NCBI RefSeq assembly: GCF_017161565.1
Contig: NZ_CP066796.1
Location: forward strand, 2,046,001 to 2,110,000
Reading direction: 5' to 3'
Length of the DNA stretch: 64,000 nucleotides
From: Erwinia amylovora
GTDB lineage: Bacteria > Pseudomonadota > Gammaproteobacteria > Enterobacterales > Enterobacteriaceae
Below are positions 19,295 through 30,511 of this stretch, one piece after another; within the stretch, counting starts at the first letter, position 1; the number at the start of each line of letters is the position of its first letter. The position numbers and the translations under genes are program-made. A model generated the notes under the pieces. That model was not told where the DNA came from. It saw only the letters and a program-made list of their open reading frames with translations, and did not search any database.

Positions 19295-20416
19295 TCAGTG
19301 TGCAGCGAGGATCTCGGCGATACCTGCATCTAACAGAACGCCACGCCAGCCGTCAATCAGTTCAGGTTTCCCCTGCTGAGGTTTGAGTTGCCAGTGGCAG
19401 CTTAACAGCTGATTTATCTGACGCCGTGATGCCAACAGCTCCTGACTGACGCCATGCCGCTCTGCCGTTTCGGCCACCAGCCCTTTCAGACTCTTAAATA
19501 CCTGCTTATAATGCGGGTAATCCATGAGGTTGGCTACCGGTGGCGGTAACTGCTCCTCCTCCAACGCATTTGCCTCGGCAACCATTGCCAACAGCGCCTT
19601 ACCGTGGAAACGGATCTCCTGACCTGATAACCCTAAATGATCCAGCTCTGCCAGGGATCCGGGCATAAAGCGGGCAGCCTTCCACAGATTCTCTTCACGA
19701 ACGACAAAGTTAACCGCCATGTCTTTTTCACGCGCTACTTCCAGTCGCCATGCGGCCATCTGCCGCAATGCCGCCAGCTGGCGTGGGCGTAACTGCCAGG
19801 CATTGGCAATTTCCCGGTAGGCTTCTTGGGGTTTCAGTACGCTGGTGCGGCGCTGGCAAAGTAAACGGCACTCGTCAAGCGCAGCAGCCATCTGGCCTGC
19901 AGCTTCGGTTTCGGCTACCAGCTTTTCGGCAATGGGCAGTAAATAGAACACATCGGCAGCCGCATACCGGCACTGCTTTTCACTCAATGGCCGCGCCAGC
20001 CAGTCGGTGCGCGATTCACTTTTATCCAGTACGATGCCGGTAAAGGATTCAACGATAGTGGCAAAACCGCATGATAACGGACGGCCACTGAACGCCGCCA
20101 GGATCTGCGTATCGATCATTGGCTGCGGCAGCACGCCAAATTCATGCTGAAAAACCTCCAGATCCTCGCTCCCTGCATGGAGGTATTTTATGACCTGCTG
20201 GTCCAACAGCAGATCTCTGAATGGAGTCCAGTCGGTAATGGGCAGTGGATCAATCAGGCAGATAGTTTCACCATCGTACAGCTGTATTAATCCCAGACGA
20301 GGGTAGTAAGTGCGGGTACGAACAAATTCTGTGTCCAGCGCCAGCGCCGGAACCTGGCGGGCGCGCTGGCACACTTCGCACAGCGCTGCGTTAGTGGTGA
20401 TCATGGTGTAATTCAA
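19295..20416 (-). CDS. rnd: ribonuclease D
   Basis: 3'-5' exoribonuclease for tRNA and stable-RNA 3' maturation. 373 residues (E. coli 375): DEDD exonuclease domain with LDTEFVRT (DxE, ~27-29), the ADVFYLLP DEDDy motif with Tyr (~155), then HRDC domain(s). The start codon is TTG (20416-20414), as in E. coli rnd, which keeps expression low. Convergent with minE. Confidence 0.96.
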   Translation of the reverse strand: MNYTMITTNAALCEVCQRARQVPALALDTEFVRTRTYYPRLGLIQLYDGETICLIDPLPITDWTPFRDLLLDQQVIKYLHAGSEDLEVFQHEFGVLPQPMIDTQILAAFSGRPLSCGFATIVESFTGIVLDKSESRTDWLARPLSEKQCRYAAADVFYLLPIAEKLVAETEAAGQMAAALDECRLLCQRRTSVLKPQEAYREIANAWQLRPRQLAALRQMAAWRLEVAREKDMAVNFVVREENLWKAARFMPGSLAELDHLGLSGQEIRFHGKALLAMVAEANALEEEQLPPPVANLMDYPHYKQVFKSLKGLVAETAERHGVSQELLASRRQINQLLSCHWQLKPQQGKPELIDGWRGVLLDAGIAEILAAH

Positions 20417-20474
20417 GTTAGCATTCTCTCATCACCGGCCGGGTAATTGCGGTGGTCATTAGTATGTGTAGCGT

Positions 20475-20498
20475 AAAAAATGCCGGGTGGCCCGGCAT
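20475..20498 (-). terminator. terminator of fadD
   Basis: On the minus strand ATGCCGGG / CCCGGCAT, 3-nt loop, followed by a T6 tract (A-run 20475-20480). It ends the fadD message. Confidence 0.85.
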
Positions 20499-20526
20499 AG
20501 TATGTTAAGGCAAACGCCCTCGGGCA

Positions 20527-22212
20527 TCAGCGTGACTGCTGCGCAATGGTGTTTGCTTCCTCGCGCAGTTGGCGTCGCAGGATTTTACCCACGTTGGTCT
20601 TTGGAAGCTCATTGCGAAACTCAACAATTTTGGGAACTTTGTAACCAGTCAGATGATTCTTGCAGTGGGCTATCACTTCATCTGCGGTCAGTGACGCGTC
20701 TTTCCTCACTACGCAGATTTTCACCGTTTCACCGGCAACATCATCCGGTACGCCGATGGCTGCCGCTTCAGCCACTTTCGGATGCAGCATCACCACCTCT
20801 TCAATTTCATTCGGATAGACGTTGAACCCGGAGACCAGAATCATATCTTTTTTACGATCGACAATGCGTAGAAAACCTTCATCATCAACGGTAACAATAT
20901 CACCACTGCGAAGCCATCCATTTTTCAACACCTCACCGGTATCCTGCGGGCGCTGCCAGTATCCTGACATGACCTGAGGCCCTTTGATACACAGCTCACC
21001 GGGCTCACCAGCGGCCGTTTCGTTTCCCGCATCATCAACCAGCATAATATCGGTGGAGGGCACGGGTAAACCGATGCTGCCATTGTGACACTGAATATCA
21101 TGCGGGTTGACCGATACCAGCGGTGAGCACTCCGTCAGCCCATAGCCTTCCAGCAGATAGTGCCCGGTGAGTTTCTCCCAACGCTCGGCGACCGCTTTTT
21201 GTATGGGCATACCGCCGCCTGCCGACAGGCTGAGCGAGGAGAAATCCAGCCGGTTAAAAGCTGCATCATTCAGTAGCGCGTTAAACAGGGTATTGACGCC
21301 GGTAATGGCGCTGAACGGATATTTGCCCAGCTCCTTGACCAGCCCCGGAATATCGCGCGGGTTAGTTATCAGCAGGTTGGCCCCGCCAAGCTCTATAAAC
21401 AGTAAACAGTTCACCGTCAGCGCGAATATATGGTAGAGCGGCAATGCCGTGACTACGGTCTCTTTACCCGCTTTCAGCAGTGAACCGTAGGTCGCTTTAG
21501 TCTGCTCCAGATTAGCCTGCATATTGCGATGGGACAGCATCGCCCCTTTGGCCACGCCGGTAGTACCGCCGGTATATTGCAGGAATGCCAAATCGTCATT
21601 AACAATGTGCGGTTTAACATATTCCATCTGTGCGCCACTTTGCAGCGCCTGACGAAAAGAGACTGCTCCCGGCAGATGATAAGTCGGCACCATTTTTTTT
21701 ATATACTTAACGACAAAGTTGACCAGCGTCCCTTTTGCGGCTGACAGCTGATCGCCAAGACTGGTAAGCACAACGTGCTTCACCCTGGTATTGGCCACCA
21801 CTCTTTCCAACGTATGGGCAAAATTGGTTACGATAACGATGGCACTGGCGCCGCTGTCCCGCAACTGGTGCTCAAGTTCGCGTGGCGTATACAGCGGGTT
21901 GACGTTCACTACGACCATTCCGGCGCGCAGTATGCCAAACAGGGCGACAGGATATTGCAGCAAGTTGGGCATCATCAGTGCCACCCGATCGCCTTTCTGC
22001 AAACCCAAGCCCTGTTGCAGGTAGGCCGCAAATGAACGGCTACGCGAGTCTAACTGGCTGAAAGAGAGACGTTGGCCCATGTTGATAAACGCCGTTTGCC
22101 TGGCATAGCGCAGTACGGCATGTTCAAACAGATCGATAAGCGAGCCGTAGCGATCGGGATTAATCTCTGCCGGTACATCGACGGGGTATCGGTTTAACCA
22201 AACCTTATGCAA
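20527..22212 (-). CDS. fadD: long-chain fatty acid-CoA ligase FadD
   Basis: AMP-forming acyl-CoA synthetase that activates fatty acids as they enter at the inner membrane. P-loop [14 protein letters not shown] (~residue 213), adenylate motif [11 protein letters not shown], and the C-terminal fatty-acid signature [24 protein letters not shown] region. I take the TTG at 22212: it gives 561 residues, the E. coli length, with GAGG about 8 nt upstream, and E. coli fadD also starts with TTG. An in-frame ATG at 22245 would add 11 residues. A weak FadR half-site-like TGGTCAG lies ~100 bp upstream. Confidence 0.95.
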   Translation of the reverse strand: MHKVWLNRYPVDVPAEINPDRYGSLIDLFEHAVLRYARQTAFINMGQRLSFSQLDSRSRSFAAYLQQGLGLQKGDRVALMMPNLLQYPVALFGILRAGMVVVNVNPLYTPRELEHQLRDSGASAIVIVTNFAHTLERVVANTRVKHVVLTSLGDQLSAAKGTLVNFVVKYIKKMVPTYHLPGAVSFRQALQSGAQMEYVKPHIVNDDLAFLQYTGGTTGVAKGAMLSHRNMQANLEQTKATYGSLLKAGKETVVTALPLYHIFALTVNCLLFIELGGANLLITNPRDIPGLVKELGKYPFSAITGVNTLFNALLNDAAFNRLDFSSLSLSAGGGMPIQKAVAERWEKLTGHYLLEGYGLTECSPLVSVNPHDIQCHNGSIGLPVPSTDIMLVDDAGNETAAGEPGELCIKGPQVMSGYWQRPQDTGEVLKNGWLRSGDIVTVDDEGFLRIVDRKKDMILVSGFNVYPNEIEEVVMLHPKVAEAAAIGVPDDVAGETVKICVVRKDASLTADEVIAHCKNHLTGYKVPKIVEFRNELPKTNVGKILRRQLREEANTIAQQSR

Positions 22213-22417
22213 CGAGTTGCCTCGAAAGTTGATATTGGACGTCATCGCAGTCTCGATTTTTCTGCATTTGTTAACATTACTTTAACTCATCGCACCCGCT
22301 TGCTGCGTGTTCCCTGGTCAGGTTGCGAAGCGCATCACTAAATTTATAAGTGAATAAATCCAGCTAATACTGCCCGTCCGGGGTACGGACAGGCAGTGAA
22401 GTGAGGGTCAGCAGCGC

Positions 22418-23011
22418 TTATTCAGTGAGGATGGTCTGCACGCGAGCCGGCCCCGGGTTGTAATAGCCCCAGGGAGCAGGCCCCCAGTATCCACCACGAT
22501 GATGGCCACTATTTGAGCCGTACCAGATCCAGGGATCAATGGGGGCTGGCGCAATAATTTGCTGGCCAAGGTGCCAACGCTGGTAGCCAGTAACGTTAAC
22601 GACCAGGAAATTGTATTGTGCTTCACCAATTTTGCCTTTTTCAACGCCGCCGATCGGGCCCACCACGGTAACCATCCGATCGCTAAAGTCTGTCGGGTCA
22701 ATAAAGCCATTTACATCCGCATAAATGCGCCCCGTAGAGGGCGAGCCGAGTATGGGTCTGGCGCCTTCATCGAGCGGCATGGCAGCGATTTCCAGGCGGG
22801 TCTTATCCTTGCGGTTATCCACTCTGATAACCTTGCCACCAAAACGGGATTCCTGACCGGTATAAAGCTGCGGCGCGGTCAGCACCCGCGCCAGATCCTG
22901 CTGCGGTTTGGCCGACGTGCCTTTAACCGAATCCGGCACCGTAACGCAACCGCTTAACAACAGCGAGACAAATAACAAACCACTGAAGTGCCACAACTTT
23001 GTTTTACGCAT
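22418..23011 (-). CDS. yeaY: Slp-family outer membrane lipoprotein YeaY
   Basis: 197 residues. Signal peptide with lipobox LLLSGC (cysteine ~22), then an Slp fold and a C-terminal low-complexity Gly/Trp/Tyr/Pro stretch ending [12 protein letters not shown], as in E. coli YeaY. Predicted outer-membrane lipoprotein; in E. coli the paralogue Slp is starvation-inducible. Lies between fadD and tsaB as in E. coli; same strand as both. Confidence 0.94.
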   Translation of the reverse strand: MRKTKLWHFSGLLFVSLLLSGCVTVPDSVKGTSAKPQQDLARVLTAPQLYTGQESRFGGKVIRVDNRKDKTRLEIAAMPLDEGARPILGSPSTGRIYADVNGFIDPTDFSDRMVTVVGPIGGVEKGKIGEAQYNFLVVNVTGYQRWHLGQQIIAPAPIDPWIWYGSNSGHHRGGYWGPAPWGYYNPGPARVQTILTE

Positions 23012-23068
23012 AAAAATTCCCCTGGTTATGTTACTTGGACTGCGCCTTGGTTGAATAGTTGCAGAGGG

Positions 23069-23770
23069 TTAGTCACGCCCGGGTAATTTTTTCCATGCGA
23101 CGTCGTTACGTAAGTAGGTGGGTTCCGCGTGCTCAGGAGCCAACGTCAATCCCTCTGACAGCGCCTGCTGCGCAAGCGGAAGCATGTCTTCGGCGCACGG
23201 AAGCTCGACTTCGGTCACCCGCAAATCGAGCCTGTCGAACCCGGCTAACTGCGGCCAGGCTTTCCAACCCGTACCGACGCATGCCCACTGACCGCTAAGC
23301 GCGGCCATGCGTTGCAGAACGGCCTCAGGTTTCAGTACCGCTTCACTCTCTTCGCCGTGCCAGATGCCCCGCTCATCGCGCTGGTATTCTGCCCAATAGA
23401 CCTCCCCCATACGCGCATCAATCGCTGCCAACACCCGGGTTGCACCCTGCCGCCGCCATGCGCTTTGCGCCATCGTTTTCAGGGTAGAAATGCCGATTAA
23501 CGGTATCCCGGCACCCAACGCCAACCCCTGAGCGATGCCAATACCAATGCGCACGCCGGTAAAGCTGCCGGGGCCACGGCCAAAGGCCAGTGCATCTAGC
23601 TCGTTCAACGCTACCCCGCCCTCCTGCAACAGCTGCTGTACCAGCGGAAGGATGCGCTGCGTATGTTCACGGGCGCAAAGCTCGAAACAGGCCAGCTGCT
23701 GCTGATTATTCAATAGTGCGACCAAACAGGCCTCTGTCGCCGTATCAATCGCTAATATTCGCGTGGACAT
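23069..23770 (-). CDS. tsaB: tRNA t6A threonylcarbamoyltransferase complex subunit TsaB
   Basis: 233 residues from ATG 23770 (E. coli 231), preceded by AGGTGG; the frame runs to 23809 without homology. ASKHA-fold partner of TsaD and TsaE in making N6-threonylcarbamoyladenosine at A37 of tRNAs reading ANN codons. [15 protein letters not shown] at the N-terminus and [20 protein letters not shown] are diagnostic. Essential in E. coli. Confidence 0.96.
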   Translation of the reverse strand: MSTRILAIDTATEACLVALLNNQQQLACFELCAREHTQRILPLVQQLLQEGGVALNELDALAFGRGPGSFTGVRIGIGIAQGLALGAGIPLIGISTLKTMAQSAWRRQGATRVLAAIDARMGEVYWAEYQRDERGIWHGEESEAVLKPEAVLQRMAALSGQWACVGTGWKAWPQLAGFDRLDLRVTEVELPCAEDMLPLAQQALSEGLTLAPEHAEPTYLRNDVAWKKLPGRD

Positions 23771-23830
23771 AGCCACCTCAAGGGTAAGGAATTTTCGGGC
23801 GCGTAGCATATCATATTGATGCCTTATTCA

Positions 23831-25741
23831 TTACTGCTGCGCGGTGGCTTTGAGAAAATCCACGGCTTTTTGCACATCGCGGGTGCGCGGCGTTGGCGGC
23901 AGGCTGTTAACGAATACCGCACCGTATGGGCGCATGACCAGACGATTATCGCAAATCACCAATACGCCGCGGTCATTGACGTCACGGATCAGACGACCAA
24001 CCCCCTGCTTCAGGGTAATCACCGCATCCGGCAGCTGAACCTCTGCAAAGGGGTCGCCACCGCGTACTTTGCAGTCTTCCATGCGCGCTTTTAACAGCGG
24101 GTCATCGGGAGAGGTAAACGGCAGCTTATCGATAATCACCAGCGACAGTGCATCACCGCGCACGTCCACTCCTTCCCAGAAGCTGCTGGTCGCCACCAGC
24201 AAGGCATTGCCTGCCGCCACAAATTGTTTCAGCAGTTGGCCTTTGCTGGTTTCTCCCTGTAACAGGACTGGCAAGGCCAGCGTAGCGCGGAACTCGGCCG
24301 CCAAATCTCGCATCACCTGATGAGATGTACAAAGGAAAAAACAGCGGCCGTTATTCGCCTCAATCAATGGCCGTAACATACGCGCCAGCTGACGAGCGCC
24401 GCCGGGCTGATTGGGCGATGGCAGGTGACGCGGCACGCACAGCAGCGCCTGGCGGGCAAAGTCAAACGGGCTTGAGAGGATCAATGCTTCTGCCTGCCCA
24501 ACGCCAAGCCGCTCAACAAAATGGGCCATCTGTTCATTCACCGCCAGCGTCGCCGAGGTGAAGATCCAGCTGGCGGGGCGCTCATCGATCGCTTCACGGA
24601 AACGATCTGACACCGACAGTGGCGTCAGCGCCAACACAAAATGGCGCGCGTTGCATTCATACCAATAGCTGAAGCCTGGCTGGCTGACATCCTTCAACCG
24701 CTTTAAACGGCCGCGATAGAGCGCAGCACGTTCAAACGCCGCATCCAGCAGTGCTGAACGCCCCAGGGAGAGTTTAGCCACGTCGAAGCACAGTTCCAGC
24801 GCGTCATCGAGCAGTAGCAGCGCGCGCTGAATATTTGCATCGCGCAACAGGTCGCGCAGATTGCCACGAAAACCGGGGTCGCCCAACGACAGTCGGAAGT
24901 CCTGAGCGCTGCGGGCCAGTCGGTCAGCGGCCTTTTGCAGCTGCTGTGAATCACGAATTTCGGTGCGGTAAGCAAGGGTGATATCTTTCGCCAGGTCAAG
25001 CAGCTGGCGGCTCGATAACTGCTGGCCGAAATACTGGCTGGCAATATCCGGCACCTGATGGGCTTCATCGAAGATCATCACATCAGCGTCCGGGATCAGC
25101 TCGGCGAAGCCGCCCTCCTTGACCACCATATCGGCAAGGAAGAGATGGTGATTGACCACCACCACGTCGGCATCCATCGCCTTACGACGTGCTTTCACCA
25201 CGAAGCAATCTTGATATTGTGGGCAGTCGCTGCCAAGGCAGTTATCATTGGTGCTGGTCACCAGCGGCCAGATAATGCTGTCTTCTGCTACTCCGCCACA
25301 GGTGCTGATATCGCCGTCGACGGTTTCATTTGACCAGCCGCGCAGATGCACCAGGTCGCTCATCGCCTGCACCGCCAGATCGCCACCGGCCATCGATTGC
25401 TGCTCCAGTCGCTCAAGGCAGAGATAATTAGAACGCCCTTTGAGCAGGGCCATACTGCCCTTGTATTTCAGCGCTTTTGCCACCGTAGGCAAATCGCGAC
25501 TGTAGAGCTGATCCTGCAACGCTTTGGAGCCGGTAGAGACAATCACTTTTTTCCCGCAGCGTAGAGCCGGAGCAAGGTAAGCATATGTTTTTCCGGTGCC
25601 GGTTCCCGCTTCAACCACCAACTCACTTTTATTTTCGATGGCACGAGCCACCGCCGCGGCCATCTCACGCTGAGGTTCACGTGGCCTGAAGCCAGGTATT
25701 GCCTGCGCCAGGGCGCCATCTGCTGCAAAATCGTCTGTCAC
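23831..25741 (-). CDS. yoaA: ATP-dependent DNA helicase YoaA (DinG/XPD-like)
   Basis: 636 residues, same as E. coli. XPD-family SF2 helicase: Walker A GTGTGKTYAYL (~48), a four-cysteine Fe-S cluster region (Cys in STCGGV, NCLGSDCPQYQDC) and DEAH box (DEAHQ, ~225). In E. coli it binds HolC and helps tolerate replication-blocking damage. Same strand as tsaB, 60 bp apart. Confidence 0.96.
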   Translation of the reverse strand: MTDDFAADGALAQAIPGFRPREPQREMAAAVARAIENKSELVVEAGTGTGKTYAYLAPALRCGKKVIVSTGSKALQDQLYSRDLPTVAKALKYKGSMALLKGRSNYLCLERLEQQSMAGGDLAVQAMSDLVHLRGWSNETVDGDISTCGGVAEDSIIWPLVTSTNDNCLGSDCPQYQDCFVVKARRKAMDADVVVVNHHLFLADMVVKEGGFAELIPDADVMIFDEAHQVPDIASQYFGQQLSSRQLLDLAKDITLAYRTEIRDSQQLQKAADRLARSAQDFRLSLGDPGFRGNLRDLLRDANIQRALLLLDDALELCFDVAKLSLGRSALLDAAFERAALYRGRLKRLKDVSQPGFSYWYECNARHFVLALTPLSVSDRFREAIDERPASWIFTSATLAVNEQMAHFVERLGVGQAEALILSSPFDFARQALLCVPRHLPSPNQPGGARQLARMLRPLIEANNGRCFFLCTSHQVMRDLAAEFRATLALPVLLQGETSKGQLLKQFVAAGNALLVATSSFWEGVDVRGDALSLVIIDKLPFTSPDDPLLKARMEDCKVRGGDPFAEVQLPDAVITLKQGVGRLIRDVNDRGVLVICDNRLVMRPYGAVFVNSLPPTPRTRDVQKAVDFLKATAQQ

Positions 25742-26247
25742 ATATCCTCACGGGCGATAGAAACTACTGTAATTATGTCAGTATCAATTTCGCTGTGCAA
25801 AACTATCAGCATCATCAATCCTGATAGGATATATGTGGATAATGTCACAAAGTAAAGCATTAAGACCTCTGTTAATTCAGTGGCAATTTCACAAGGCGTT
25901 CGCCACACTCATCGCATTGATATTCCATTAGTCTTTTTGCCGTAGGTGCAAATGGTGACATATCCAGCGCCTGTTTTCCGTATTACTCTTTACCGGTTAT
26001 TCACGTTGAACGATGCGCATATCCATCGGTAAGGCCTTAAACCGCTATGCCGGGAAAGCTGCTGAAAGCCACCTGTACGATCGGTTTTGTAGCTCTGTTT
26101 TTACATGATAAGTTCATCAATATTAACCGCTGCGCTACTGTCAGAAATTCAGTATCCGCCTGCGCGCTTCAACCCTTCAGATGACAGGCGATAGCAAATT
26201 GTGCCAGTCTTAAGCCGATTTGACTAAACGATGATAAAGGAACTCGC
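25742..26247. other. yoaA-yoaB divergent gap
   Basis: 506 bp, longer than in E. coli. It must hold the promoters of yoaA and yoaB. I find no ORF of note, hairpin with U-run or recognisable RNA. Confidence 0.5.
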
Positions 26248-26592
26248 ATGACCATTGAACGCATCGATCCAGAACACCGCATGTCCGAAGCGGTGATACA
26301 CAATGACACGGTTTACTACACCAGCGTGCCTGATAATCTGGATGAAGGCGCTGAGGCGCAGACGGCAAATGCCCTGGCGACAATCGATAAACTACTCACG
26401 CGCGTCGGGTCAGATAAAAGCAAGATTCTGGATGCCACCCTGTTTTTGGTTCACAAAGAAGATTTTGCGGCTATGAATCGTGCCTGGGATGCGTGGGTGT
26501 CGCCGGGTCACGCGCCGGTACGCTGTACCGTGCAGGCGGATCTGATGGATGAAAAATACCGGGTGGAAATTAAAATTATTGCGGCGATATAG
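26248..26592 (+). CDS. yoaB: RidA family protein YoaB
   Basis: 114 residues, as in E. coli. Rid superfamily protein; RidA relatives deaminate reactive enamine/imine intermediates of PLP enzymes. The C-terminal APVRCTVQADLMDEKYRVEI stretch carries the conserved arginine of the family active site. AAAGGAACTCGC supplies the ribosome site. Exact substrate not known. Confidence 0.94.
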   Translation: MTIERIDPEHRMSEAVIHNDTVYYTSVPDNLDEGAEAQTANALATIDKLLTRVGSDKSKILDATLFLVHKEDFAAMNRAWDAWVSPGHAPVRCTVQADLMDEKYRVEIKIIAAI

Positions 26593-26598
26593 TTTGCC

Positions 26599-26621
26599 CC
26601 CCTGCCGCGCTGTGGCAGGGG
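26599..26621. terminator. stem-loop between convergent yoaB and yoaH
   Basis: CCCCTGCC (26599-26606) / GGCAGGGG (26614-26621). GC-rich but with no T-run either side, so a weak bidirectional terminator at most. Confidence 0.4.
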
Positions 26622-26634
26622 CTGGCCAACCGGT

Positions 26635-26862
26635 TTACTCTTCTTCCGGCTGTTCCTCATCGTGGTTATTGTCGCCCATATAGTCTTCTTCGTCTTCGTC
26701 GAACATCACGGCAACATGCCCACCGGTATGGTTCTCACGGATTTCCGCCGCCACCATGCCGATTGCCTCACCGCTGCTCATTCCTTCGGCCATCAGTTGC
26801 TGAATGCGTTCTACAGCCTGTTGCTGCTGTTCATATGACAGCGCGGGTAATCCTGTGAACAT
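26635..26862 (-). CDS. yoaH: UPF0181 protein YoaH
   Basis: 75 residues from ATG 26862, with AGGAG just upstream; the frame extends to 26889. E. coli YoaH has 59 residues; the extra length is an acidic C-terminal tail ([20 protein letters not shown]). The core [18 protein letters not shown] is conserved. Function unknown. Divergent from pabB. Confidence 0.92.
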   Translation of the reverse strand: MFTGLPALSYEQQQQAVERIQQLMAEGMSSGEAIGMVAAEIRENHTGGHVAVMFDEDEEDYMGDNNHDEEQPEEE

Positions 26863-26976
26863 AATTGACTCCTGGGGGGTTTGCACCACGGATTATTTCA
26901 CGGGTAACAAAGAGATGCCAGCGGGATAAAAATATGTCAGGCTTGGCTTCTGTAACGTACTGGCTGCTGAAGAATC

Positions 26977-28344
26977 ATGTCACCTGTTTATTATCCTCTG
27001 ACTTATGCGCCCGATGCCGTTGAGCATCAGTTCGCCGCTCTCTCACATTTGCCATGGGCGATGCTGCTCCATTCGGGGTTTGCCGAACATAATGACAATC
27101 GCTTCGATATTCTGGTTGCCGAGCCGCGTGTCACGCTGACCACGCGCGGTGAGCAAACGGAAATAGCAGCAGATGGCCACTGTATGACCAGCAGCGCCGA
27201 TCCGCTGGCACTCCTGCAGCAGCAGCTGGAAAATTGTGGGATGCAGGCCGTGCCTGACGACGACTTTCCCTTTCAGGGCGGAGCGCTGGGCCTGTTTGGT
27301 TACGATCTCGGACGCCGGTTCGAGACATTGCCCGTCATTGCTCAACCACAGCTCACTACGCCGGATATGGCTGTCGGCATCTATGACTGGGCGCTGGTCG
27401 CCGACCACCATCGTCAAACGCTGACCCTTGTCGTCCAGGGTGATGCCGCAAACAGACTGAGCTGGCTGCAGGCGCAACGGCCGTTACTCGCGCAACCTTT
27501 TCGTCTCACCAGCGGCTGGCTGGCGAATATGTCACGCAAGGAGTATGGAGAAAAATTCCGTCAGGTTCAGCAATGGCTGCTGGCTGGCGACTGTTATCAG
27601 GTCAATCTGGCACAACGTTTTGCCGCGACCTATTGCGGCGACGAATGGCTGGCATTTTGCAGGCTGTGCAAGGCTAACCGCGCTCCGTTCAGTGCTTTTT
27701 TGCGTTTGCCCGATAGCGTCATCCTTAGTCTGTCGCCCGAACGTTTCATTAAACTTGAGCGGCAACGGATTGAAACCCGGCCGATCAAGGGAACCCTGCC
27801 CCGCCTTGCCGATCCAAATGCCGACCGCCTGCAGGGAGAGAAGCTGGCACAGTCGCCGAAAGACCGCAGTGAAAATCTGATGATTGTTGACCTGCTGCGC
27901 AATGATATCGGCCGGGTGGCGACACCGGGCAGCGTCGAGGTGCCCGAGCTGTTCATGGTGGAGCCATTCCCGGCGGTGCATCACCTTGTCAGTACCATTA
28001 CCGCCAGCCTGAAGCCCGGCCTTACCGCCTGTGATTTACTGCGCGCCTGCTTTCCCGGCGGCTCAATCACCGGCGCGCCTAAGGTCAGATCGATGGAGAT
28101 TATTGAAGCGCTGGAACCACAACGCCGCAATGCCTGGTGCGGCAGTATCGGCTACCTTAGCGTCTGTGGACGCATGGATACCAGCATTACGATCCGCACG
28201 CTGATTGCCGAACGCGGCACGCTGTATTGCGCGGCCGGAGGGGGGATCGTCGCCGACAGCGATGAAGCGGCGGAGTATCAGGAAACCTTCGACAAGGTGA
28301 ACCGCATTTTGCCCTGTCTGGAAGCGGGTGCCGATGGATCCTGA
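26977..28344 (+). CDS. pabB: aminodeoxychorismate synthase component I PabB
   Basis: 455 residues (E. coli 453). With PabA it converts chorismate and glutamine to 4-amino-4-deoxychorismate for folate. The PIKGTLPR motif holds the PabB-specific catalytic lysine that distinguishes it from anthranilate synthase Trp[17 protein letters not shown] and AGGGIVADS are chorismate-binding motifs. Overlaps nudL by 11 bp, so translation is probably coupled. Confidence 0.96.
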   Translation: MSPVYYPLTYAPDAVEHQFAALSHLPWAMLLHSGFAEHNDNRFDILVAEPRVTLTTRGEQTEIAADGHCMTSSADPLALLQQQLENCGMQAVPDDDFPFQGGALGLFGYDLGRRFETLPVIAQPQLTTPDMAVGIYDWALVADHHRQTLTLVVQGDAANRLSWLQAQRPLLAQPFRLTSGWLANMSRKEYGEKFRQVQQWLLAGDCYQVNLAQRFAATYCGDEWLAFCRLCKANRAPFSAFLRLPDSVILSLSPERFIKLERQRIETRPIKGTLPRLADPNADRLQGEKLAQSPKDRSENLMIVDLLRNDIGRVATPGSVEVPELFMVEPFPAVHHLVSTITASLKPGLTACDLLRACFPGGSITGAPKVRSMEIIEALEPQRRNAWCGSIGYLSVCGRMDTSITIRTLIAERGTLYCAAGGGIVADSDEAAEYQETFDKVNRILPCLEAGADGS

Positions 28345-28924
28345 ACATACCCTTCTGCAACGCTTCCTGACGCGCTTTCTGTTACAACCTCCTGTTACGC
28401 AAACGCACAGCAATTTACCCCGGCGTCAGGCGGCGGTATTGGTGCCGGTGATCGCGCATGCCGCCCCGACCTTGTTGTTGACGCGACGAGCCGCCACGCT
28501 GCGTCAACACGCTGGTCAGGTCGCCTTTCCGGGAGGCGTCAGAGACTCCGACGACCGTTCCCCGATCGCCACCGCCCTGCGGGAAGCGCAAGAAGAGGTG
28601 GCCATTCCTCCCGAAGCGGTCAGGGTGATCGGCGTTCTGCCGCCGGTGACCAGCAGTACCGGCTTTCAGGTTACCCCGGTAGTCGGCTTGTTGCCTGCCG
28701 ATATTTGCTGGCAGCCCAACGAAGGCGAAGTTGAATCGGTGTTCGAGATGCCGCTGGCAGAGGCGCTGCGTCTTAGCCGCTATACGCCACTTGATATCCA
28801 GCGCGCGGGGCAACTTCATCGGGTATGGCTTTCATGGTACGAGGACTATTTTATCTGGGGCATGACCGCCGGAATTATCCGTCAGCTGAGCCTGCAGGTG
28901 GCAAATAGCGAATTAGGCAAATAA
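28334..28924 (+). CDS. nudL: CoA pyrophosphatase NudL
   Basis: 196 residues (E. coli 192). Nudix hydrolase of CoA to phosphopantetheine plus 3',5'-ADP. Nudix box with REAQEEV (~residues 83-89) after QVAFPGG. Start taken at ATG 28334, 9 nt after GGAAG; an in-frame GTG at 28328 is an alternative. It overlaps the end of pabB, as in E. coli. Confidence 0.93.
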   Translation: MDPEHTLLQRFLTRFLLQPPVTQTHSNLPRRQAAVLVPVIAHAAPTLLLTRRAATLRQHAGQVAFPGGVRDSDDRSPIATALREAQEEVAIPPEAVRVIGVLPPVTSSTGFQVTPVVGLLPADICWQPNEGEVESVFEMPLAEALRLSRYTPLDIQRAGQLHRVWLSWYEDYFIWGMTAGIIRQLSLQVANSELGK

Positions 28925-29100
28925 AATGTCGCCATTTGCAGAGTTAACCCCATCTTTACATTACTTTTCGTCAGAATTTGGCTTGATATCGATCCTAATC
29001 ACTGCAATGTGCCGTGATTTCATTTATATTTCTCGCAAAACAGGTGGGGTCTTTCATGAACATCCCCACAACGTCATCAAATCCTTAAGGAGCATCCAGC

Positions 29101-30465
29101 GTGATTAGCGTTTTCGACATGTTTAAGATCGGCATTGGCCCGTCAAGCTCTCATACGGTTGGCCCAATGAAAGCCGGCAAACAGTTTGTCGACGATCTGG
29201 TGGACAATCACCAGCTCTCATCGGTGACGCGTATTGCGGTCGATGTATACGGTTCTTTGTCGCTGACCGGTAAAGGCCATCATACTGATATTGCTATTAT
29301 TATGGGGCTGTCCGGTGCTTCGCCGCAAAGCGTGGATATTGATGCCATCCCCGGCTTTATACGCGATGTTGAGCAGCGCCAACGCCTGCTGCTGGCCAAC
29401 GGCGCACACGAAGTCGATTTCCCGCGTGAAGGCGGTATGGTGTTCCGCAGCGACAACCTTGTCCTGCATGAAAATGGCATGAGTATTCACGCCTTTGCCG
29501 GCGACCTGAAAATTTACAGCAAGACTTACTATTCGGTCGGCGGGGGCTTTATCGTCGATGAGGAGCACTTCGGTCAAACGGCACTGAATGAGGTGTCGGT
29601 TCCCTATCCGTTTCATTCCGCTAAGGAGATGCTGGCTCACTGCCAGGTGACCGGCCTGTCCCTGTCCGGCATGGTGATGAAAAATGAACTTGCCGTCCAC
29701 AGCCGTGCGGACATTGAACGCTATTTCACCGACGTGTGGCAGACCATGCGTGACTGCATCGACCGCGGATTAAATACTGAAGGGGTTCTGCCCGGCCCGC
29801 TGCGCGTGCCGCGCCGTGCGTCAGCGCTGCGCCGCCTGCTGGTCTCATCCGACAAGCTTTCCAGCGACCCAATGATCGTCATCGACTGGGTGAATATGTT
29901 TGCGCTGGCGGTCAATGAAGAGAATGCCGCCGGTGGTCGTGTGGTGACGGCCCCGACCAACGGTGCCTGCGGTATTGTTCCGGCGGTGTTGGCCTACTAT
30001 GACCACTTTATTGAATCGGTCACTCCGGATATTTTCATCCGCTACTTTATGGCATCCGGTGCTATCGGCATTCTGTATAAAATGAATGCTTCTATTTCTG
30101 GTGCCGAAGTCGGCTGCCAGGGAGAGGTGGGCGTCGCCTGTTCTATGGCTGCGGCCGGGCTGGCAGAACTGTTGGGAGCCAGCCCTGAACAGGTTTGTGT
30201 CGCAGCTGAAATCGGCATGGAGCACAATCTTGGGCTGACCTGTGACCCGGTGGCGGGCCAGGTTCAGGTTCCCTGTATCGAGCGTAACGCGATTGCTTCG
30301 GTTAAGGCGATTAACTCCGCGCGTATGGCAATGCGCCGCACCAGCGAAGCGCGAGTCTCGCTGGATAAAGTGATCGAAACCATGTACGAGACCGGTAAAG
30401 ACATGAACGCCAAGTACCGCGAGACGTCCCGCGGTGGTTTGGCAATAAAAGTGCAGTGCGATTAA
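29101..30465 (+). CDS. sdaA: L-serine dehydratase SdaA
   Basis: 454 residues, the E. coli length. [4Fe-4S] enzyme deaminating L-serine to pyruvate. Start codon is GTG (29101) after AAGGAG, as in E. coli. N-terminal beta domain with GPSSSHT, then alpha domain with NGACGIV, GLTCDPV and VPCIERNAIAS cysteines that bind the cluster. Monocistronic with its own terminator; in E. coli controlled by Lrp. Confidence 0.97.
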   Translation: MISVFDMFKIGIGPSSSHTVGPMKAGKQFVDDLVDNHQLSSVTRIAVDVYGSLSLTGKGHHTDIAIIMGLSGASPQSVDIDAIPGFIRDVEQRQRLLLANGAHEVDFPREGGMVFRSDNLVLHENGMSIHAFAGDLKIYSKTYYSVGGGFIVDEEHFGQTALNEVSVPYPFHSAKEMLAHCQVTGLSLSGMVMKNELAVHSRADIERYFTDVWQTMRDCIDRGLNTEGVLPGPLRVPRRASALRRLLVSSDKLSSDPMIVIDWVNMFALAVNEENAAGGRVVTAPTNGACGIVPAVLAYYDHFIESVTPDIFIRYFMASGAIGILYKMNASISGAEVGCQGEVGVACSMAAAGLAELLGASPEQVCVAAEIGMEHNLGLTCDPVAGQVQVPCIERNAIASVKAINSARMAMRRTSEARVSLDKVIETMYETGKDMNAKYRETSRGGLAIKVQCD

Positions 30466-30478
30466 AGAGCGATAACAT

Positions 30479-30500
30479 AACCGGGGGATCCCCGGTTTTT
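30479..30500 (+). terminator. terminator of sdaA
   Basis: AACCGGGG / CCCCGGTT with GAT loop (30479-30497), continuing into a T-tract and GTT. Confidence 0.85.
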
Positions 30501-30511
30501 GTTAATAGCGA